Source of the DNA: Schistocerca nitens
Lineage: Eukaryota > Arthropoda > Insecta > Orthoptera > Acrididae
Reading direction: 5' to 3'
DNA: 64,000 bases
NCBI RefSeq assembly: GCF_023898315.1
Contig: NC_064615.1
Coordinates: 10,214,501-10,278,500, forward strand
In this document: positions 59,107 through 64,000 of the stretch, piece by piece
Layout: the number at the start of each line of letters is the position of its first letter
How positions within the stretch are numbered: the stretch's first letter is position 1
Notes under the pieces: model-generated
Databases searched by the model: none
Told to the model about the DNA's origin: nothing
Seen by the model: the letters and a program-made list of their open reading frames with translations, nothing else
Program-made: the position numbers and the translations under genes

Positions 59107-59812
59107 CTACATCTACATCTACATCCATACTCCGCAAGCCACCTGACGGTGTGTGGCGGAGGGTACTATGAGTACCTCTATCGGTTCTGCCTTCTATTCC
59201 AGTCTCGTATTGTTCGTGGAAAGAAAGATTGTCGGTATGCCTCTGTGTGGGTTCTAACCTCTCTGATTTTATCCTCATGGTCTCTTCGCGAGATATACGT
59301 AGGAGGGAGCAATATACTGCTAGGCTCCTCGGTGAAAGTATGTTCTCGAAACTTCAACAAAAGCCCGTACCGAGCTACTGAGCGTCTCTCCTGCAAAGTC
59401 TTCCACTGGAGTTTATCTATCATCTCCGTAACGCTTTCGCCATTACTAAATGATCCTGTAACGAAGCGCGCTGCTCTCCGTTGGATCTTCTCTATCTCTT
59501 CTATCAACCCTATCTGGTACGGATCCCACACTGCTGAGCAGCATTCAAGCAGTGGGCGAACAAGTGTACTGTAACCTACTTCCTTTGTTTTCGGATTGCA
59601 TTTCCTTAGGATTCTTCCAATGAATCTCAGTCTGGCATCTGCTTTACCGACGATCAGCTTTATAAGATCATTCCACTTTAAATCACTCCTAATGCCTACT
59701 CCGAGGTACTTTATGGAATTAACTGCTTCCAGTTGCTGACCTGCTATATTGTAGCTAAATGGTAAAGGATCTTTCTTTCTATGTATTCGCAGCACATTAC
59801 ACTTGTAAACAG
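59107..59812 (-). mobile_element. 5'-truncated LINE (jockey/CR1-like), C-terminal part
   Basis: Minus strand. The 3' tail is an (atctac)n-type repeat at 59107-59130. The 205-codon frame at 59178-59795 is open from end to end: SIKYLGVGIRSDLKWNDLI, VRPLLECCSAVWDPYQIG, IEKIQRRAARFVTGSF, EDKIREVRTHT, a post-RT C-terminal domain. No RT catalytic motif, since it is 5'-truncated. Inserted in LINE D. Confidence 0.85.
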
Positions 59813-59896
59813 TCCTCTGGGCCGGATTTGAATCAGCGACCTATGGATAACTGTGAATCCTCCACTACAGTCCACCGCTCTACCAACTGAGCTACC
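59813..59896 (-). tRNA. tRNA-Tyr(GUA)-like copy with a 16-nt intron, probable pseudogene
   Basis: On minus: tagctcagttggtagagcgg (A-box), anticodon stem gtgga, loop with GTA at 34-36, then tggaggattcacagtt as a 16-nt insert after position 37, then a-tccat closing the stem, and gattcaaatccggc (B-box, one mismatch from ggttcaaatcc). 3' acceptor ccagagg and discriminator A. The 5' acceptor reads caattgg and pairs poorly, so the 5' end is replaced by target sequence. No CCA. It lies directly against the 5' end of the truncated LINE. Confidence 0.8.
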
Positions 59897-61395
59897 AATT
59901 GGGGGAAGATATGTCTCATGTGACAGAAGAATAAACAGGAATCTATTTAGAAGAGATATGAATCAGAATTTAAGAGAGCTTTGCAGGACTTAAGATCAAA
60001 ATGGCAGAAGGGATCGATAACATTCAATCAGAATTTCTAAAATCATTAGGGAAAGTGGCAATAAAACGGCTTTTCACGCTGGTGTTAGCATGTACGAGTC
60101 TGGCAATATACCGTCTGACTTTCGGAAAAATTCACACAATTCCCAAGACTGCAAGGGCTGACAAGTGCGAGAATTATCGCACAATCAGCTTAACAACTCA
60201 AGCATCCGAGTTTCTGACAAGAATAATACACAGAAGAATGGAAAAGAAAATTGAGGGTGTGTTAGACGACGATCAGTTTGGCTTTAGGAAAAGTAAAGGC
60301 ACCAGAGTGGCAATTTTGACGTTGCGCACGATAATGGAAGCAAGACTAAACAAATATCAAGACACGATCATAGGATTTGTCGACCTAGAAAAAGCGTTAG
60401 ACAACGTAAAATGGTGCAAGATGTTCGAAATTATGAGAAAAATAGGGGCAAGCTATATGGAGAAACTGGTAATATACAATATATAGAAGAGCCAACAGGG
60501 AGTAATGAGAGCGGACGACCAAGAACGAAGTGCTCGGATTAAAATGCGTGTAAGACAGGGATGTAGTCTTCCAACTGTACTGTTCAATCGGTATATCGAA
60601 GAAACAATTACGGAAATTTAAAAAAATCAGGAATGCAATTTTAAAATTCAAGGTGGAAGGATATCAGTGATACAATTTGGTGATGACATTTCTATCCTGA
60701 GTGAAAGTGAAGAACTGAATGGAATGAACAATGTAATGAGTACAGATATGGACTAAGAGTAAATCGAAGAAAGTAATGAGAAGTATCAGAAATGAGAACA
60801 GCTAAACTTATAGTCACGAAGTAGATGAAGTTAAGGAATTCTGCTACCTAGGCAGCAAAACAATCTATGACGGACAGAGCAAGGAGGACATGAAATGGAA
60901 ACTAGAAGGGCATTCCTGGCCAAGAGAATCTACTAGTATCAAATATTGGCCTTAATTTGAGGAAGAAATTTCTGAGAATGTACATTTGGAGTACATGATT
61001 GTATGGTAGTGTAACACGGACTGTGGGGAAATCGGAAGAAGAAAATCGAAGCATTTAAGATGTGATGCTACAGACGAATGTTGAAAATTAGGTGGACTGA
61101 TAAGGTAAGGAATGAGGAGTCTCTGCGCAAAATCGGAGAGGAAATGAGTGGTAAACACAAGGAGAAGGGATAGGATGATAGATCTGTTAAGACGTCAGAG
61201 AATAACTTCCACGGTACTAAAGGGAGATGTAGAGGGCGAAAACTGTAGAGGAAGACAGAGACTGGAATACATGCAGCAAATACTGAGGACGTAGGTCGCG
61301 CATGTCACTCGCAGATGAAGAGGTTGGCAGACGACAGGAATTCGTGGCTGGCCGCATCAAACCAGCCAGAAGACTGGTGACTCAAAACAAAACAA

Positions 61396-61962
61396 AAAAT
61401 CACCCAATCGTTTCGGCAGTTTGGGCTACTGATGGACATCTTCGGAAAATATTCAAGCATATCCTTTTCATGTTTATCCTGAAAATCTAATGTCAGGGTA
61501 GAAAATAATTATTTGGAGACTCAAGTGTTGTAGTGTCTGACCTATTATGGACTCTTACACATGGTGCAGCGCCGAACGAACAAGATTTTCTATCTAATTT
61601 AATTATTTTTATTTTCCGTAAATATTCAGGCAGACGAGAGTAAAGTAACTGAAACCTAGCGGTAACTGGCAAGTAAATGTTTGTAAAGGCGACTCACTAA
61701 GGAACATATTAATCGAAAACTCACACAGTGCCATTAAACCATCCGGCACAGGCACAGAGTGTAGTGGGTACGAAATACGTTGTTACTACAGGATCCGATT
61801 TAAATAAAACGGATTTTGCATTGTCAAATCTGAACAATAGCCGAACGTGGAAAACAGCGTACAAACTTTACGTTATATGTTTCTGTCTTCTCGTATGATA
61901 CAACACTAGTTTGGTTGAAGTTGAACCACTTGATACAATAATCATATTAACTTTCTTCATAA
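61396..61962. other. Unassigned stretch
   Basis: AT-rich spacer; no recognised feature. Confidence 0.4.
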
Positions 61963-61964
61963 TA

Positions 61965-63372
61965 CACTGCTGGCCACCGTAAATGCAACACCCTGAAGGA
62001 AGCATCCGAATCAAGTGAAAATTACACCATGAGTTTGCAGCGATGAGATATGCAACTGATTAGAATTTCAGCGCAGACGCACATCACGCGCGCCTGTGGC
62101 GCCACCTCATAGCGCCATTTAAGGCTTGGCGATTTCGACGAGTGTACGTTCGGCACGTGTGTTTACCTTGTGGTTGTTTCACAAGACGATCAGTTATGCC
62201 TCGTAGACAACAGCAAACATCTTTTGATCAAGTATCCGAGTTCGACAGAGGAAGGATAGTGGCTTACCGAGATTGTGGATTATCATACAGAGAAATCGCT
62301 AGTCGTGTTGGACGAAACCAAACAACTGTAATGCGGATATGTGACAGTTGGATGCAGGAGGGTACGACGGACCGACGTGGTCGATCGCATTCACCTCGGT
62401 GCACCACTGCACGTGCTGATAGGCAAATTGTGCGCATGGCAGTGACGGATCGCTCAGTGACATCCCGAACCATAGCACAACACATTGCGTCTGTAACGCA
62501 TCATCCAATGTCTGCGCGTACCATTCGACGCCGTTTACAGCAGAGTGGTCTGTCCGCAAGACGTCCATTGCTTCGCCTACCATTGACGCAGAACCACAGA
62601 CGTCTCCGTCGCCAATGGTGTGATGACAGACGGATGTGGACGGCAGAATGGAATGACGTTGTCTTTACTGACGAGGCACGCTTCTGTCTGCAGCACCACG
62701 ATGGTCGGATTCGAGTGTGGAGACACTGTGGAGAGAGGATGCTGGACAGCTGCATTATGCACCGCCACACTGGTCTTGCACCGGGTATTATGGTATGGGG
62801 CGGTATTGGATATTACTCTCGCACGCCTCTAGTACGCATTGCCGGTACTTTAAATAGCCGACGCTACATATCCGAGGTGCTCGAGCCAGTTGTCCTTCCT
62901 TACCTTCAGGGCTCGGCCACAGCCATATTTCAACAGGATAATGCGCGACCACACGTGGTACGCATTGTCCAAAGGTTCTTCGTCAATAACCAGATTGAAT
63001 TGCTTCCCTGGCCGGCTCGCTCTCCGGATCTTTCGCCGATAGAAAACATGTGGTCCATGGTTGCTCAACGAGTGACCCAGATTACATCCCCAGCTGCCAC
63101 ACCATATGATCTTTGACAACGTGTGGAAACTGCTTGGGCTGCTGTACCCCAGGAACACATCCAACGTCTCTTTGACTCAATGCCGAGACGTGTGGCAGCT
63201 GTGATCTCCAACAATGGCGGCTACTCTGGCTACTGATTCTGGCAGGAACCACATGTCACAGACGTCTGTAAACGTAATCATTTGATACTTGGTCAACATG
63301 TTATCTACAAAATAAATTTTGTTGTGCTTCCTCTTGTCTTTCTTGGTGTTGCATTTACGGTGGCCAGCAGTG
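61965..63372 (+). mobile_element. Tc1-like transposon, nearly intact
   Basis: 1,408 bp. Perfect 28-bp terminal inverted repeats (cactgctggccaccgtaaat...), TA duplications at 61963-61964 and 63373-63374. Single transposase frame with one stop. Confidence 0.96.
62196..63236 (+). pseudogene. Tc1-like transposase, single late stop
   Basis: The ATG at 62196 (MPRRQQQTSFD) precedes the first HTH (VSEFDRGRIVAYRDCGLSY, REIASRVGRNQTTVMRI). Second HTH: SARTIRRRLQQSG. Catalytic blocks: VFTDEARF, FQQDNARPH, SPDLSPIENMW, with 34 residues between the second Asp and the Glu (DD34E). The frame stops at TGA 63114-63116, likely from a Trp codon (context DL-stop-QRVETAW), and the same frame continues 40 residues to TGA 63234-63236. 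All catalytic residues lie before the stop. A truncated 306-residue product is possible; activity unlikely but not excluded. Confidence 0.94.
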
Positions 63373-63374
63373 TA

Positions 63375-63745
63375 ATTTCGAAAGAATTGTTCATTTCACA
63401 TTTCATTCCATTTATACCCCCTCATTTTCCTTAACTGTTTGTTCTTCTCTTGCGTAGTAATTTATTACCTGTTAACCACTTATTTCTACTCTTGACACTT
63501 TTATCTTTGCATTTCCTGTCTCGCCAAATTTTCAGTCTTCTTCGTGTTCACTGCCCCCTAGCTCACAGTCAAATATGCTCTTCCTAACCAGTTCTACTGT
63601 TACTAGTGTTATAAACCATTCTTACTACACTTCTAGCGATTCTGTTATTTCCAGTTACCTAGACATTGCTGTTATTCATATAGCCATTAGTACTATTACT
63701 ATTCCTTTCGCTAACTCTAGAACTGTTACACTACGCAGTTAACGA
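63375..63745. other. Unassigned T-rich spacer
   Basis: Pyrimidine-rich; nothing recognised. Confidence 0.4.
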
Positions 63746-63757
63746 TTGTAATAGATC

Positions 63758-63961
63758 GCCAACCGCGGTCGCCACGCGGTTCTAGGCGGTGCAGTCCGGA
63801 ACCGCACTACTGCTACGGTCGCAGGTTCGAATCCTGCCTCGGGCATGGATGTGTGTGATGTCCTTAGGTTAGTTAGGTTTACGTAGTTCTAAGTTCTAGG
63901 GGACTGATGACCTCAGATGTTAAGTCCCATAGCGCTCAGAGCCATTTGAACCATTTTTTTG
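63758..63961 (+). mobile_element. SINE-A, copy 9, perfect 12-bp target duplication
   Basis: Flanked by TTGTAATAGATC at 63746-63757 and 63962-63973. Head gccaaccgcggtcgccacgc, B-box-like ggttcgaatcc at 63822-63832, tail agccatttgaaccattttttt. Confidence 0.95.
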
Positions 63962-64000
63962 TTGTAATAGATCAAAACACATTTAGAGTAATACTGGAAA

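Larger units (their letters stand above)
57725..61395 (+). mobile_element. LINE D: decayed, near full-length RTE-like element
   Basis: Plus strand, related to but distinct from copies A-C. The 5' part has a tRNA-like ggttcgaaacc (57780) and a gactgccgagggggaggtgacc run. The endonuclease start reads VGQWNVRSLNVLGKLENLE (58203-58265), then LDIVGISEAKWKED; most of the endonuclease is then lost by a deletion near 58440. RT: 60001-60486 in one frame contains CENYRTISLT, DDDQFGFRKSKGTR and FVDLEKALDN. The FADD block is degraded (QFGDDISIL at about 60677). The C-terminus ends near LAASNQPE (61365), tail aaaacaaaacaaaaaa. Split at about 59107-59895 by the next entry. Confidence 0.9.

Overview
The window looks like repeat-dense, intron-less intergenic DNA from a large insect genome. 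I infer a grasshopper or locust of the Schistocerca type. The reason is that many repeat families here match, from memory, interspersed repeats very common in that genus: a tRNA-derived SINE present in about eight copies, a 5S-rRNA-derived SINE, Tc1/mariner families, and an RTE-like LINE of the kind often misannotated as craniofacial development protein 2. That identification is recall plus inference; no search was run. There is no operon structure, no bacterial promoter or RBS grammar, and no clear host gene except one THAP-domain exon relic near 16.1 kb.

Layout. 0-3.5 kb: two minus-strand LINE 3' halves of one family, one split by a 304-bp SINE-like insert. 3.7-9.3 kb: decayed Tc1/mariner relics, a long inverted repeat with a covarying hairpin, and two SINEs. 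9.7-12.2 kb: a mariner inserted in a Tc1-like element. 12.3-15.1 kb: a palindromic SINE, then a minus-strand gypsy-type gag-protease-RT relic carrying SINEs. 15.9-16.3 kb: a promoter-like patch and a THAP exon. 19-23.3 kb: a Tc1 relic, then a LINE split by an intact Tc1 element (21039-22460) whose 340-codon transposase is the only full-length uninterrupted transposase in the window. 25.8-31 kb: a SINE, a 662-bp deleted mariner, LINE fragments and a foldback. 31.4-34.7 kb: a Tc1 element containing a 1,983-bp LTR-like insertion and a SINE. 35.9-42.5 kb: two LINE 3' halves and a Tc1 inside a degenerate tandem repeat. 43.7-48.9 kb: SINEs, a solo LTR, a Tc1 relic, a second 662-bp mariner. 49-51 kb: a mariner-like element with long terminal inverted repeats, split by a SINE. 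51-54.3 kb: a cluster of tRNA- and 5S-derived SINEs around a short tandem array. 54.5-56.8 kb: a mariner split by a second solo LTR of the 44-kb family. 57.7-61.4 kb: a long, decayed LINE split by another LINE fragment whose 5' end is fused to an intron-bearing tRNA-Tyr copy. 62-64 kb: a nearly intact Tc1 element and a fresh SINE.

How the parts relate. The genes do not form a pathway; they are parasites at different stages of decay. The nesting gives a relative chronology: LINEs and Tc1/mariners form the old substrate, and LTR elements and SINEs (9-12 bp target duplications) landed on top. Non-autonomous copies (662-bp mariners, SINEs, foldbacks, solo LTRs) outnumber autonomous ones. Most reading frames longer than 60 codons are chance frames in these repeats and were left out.
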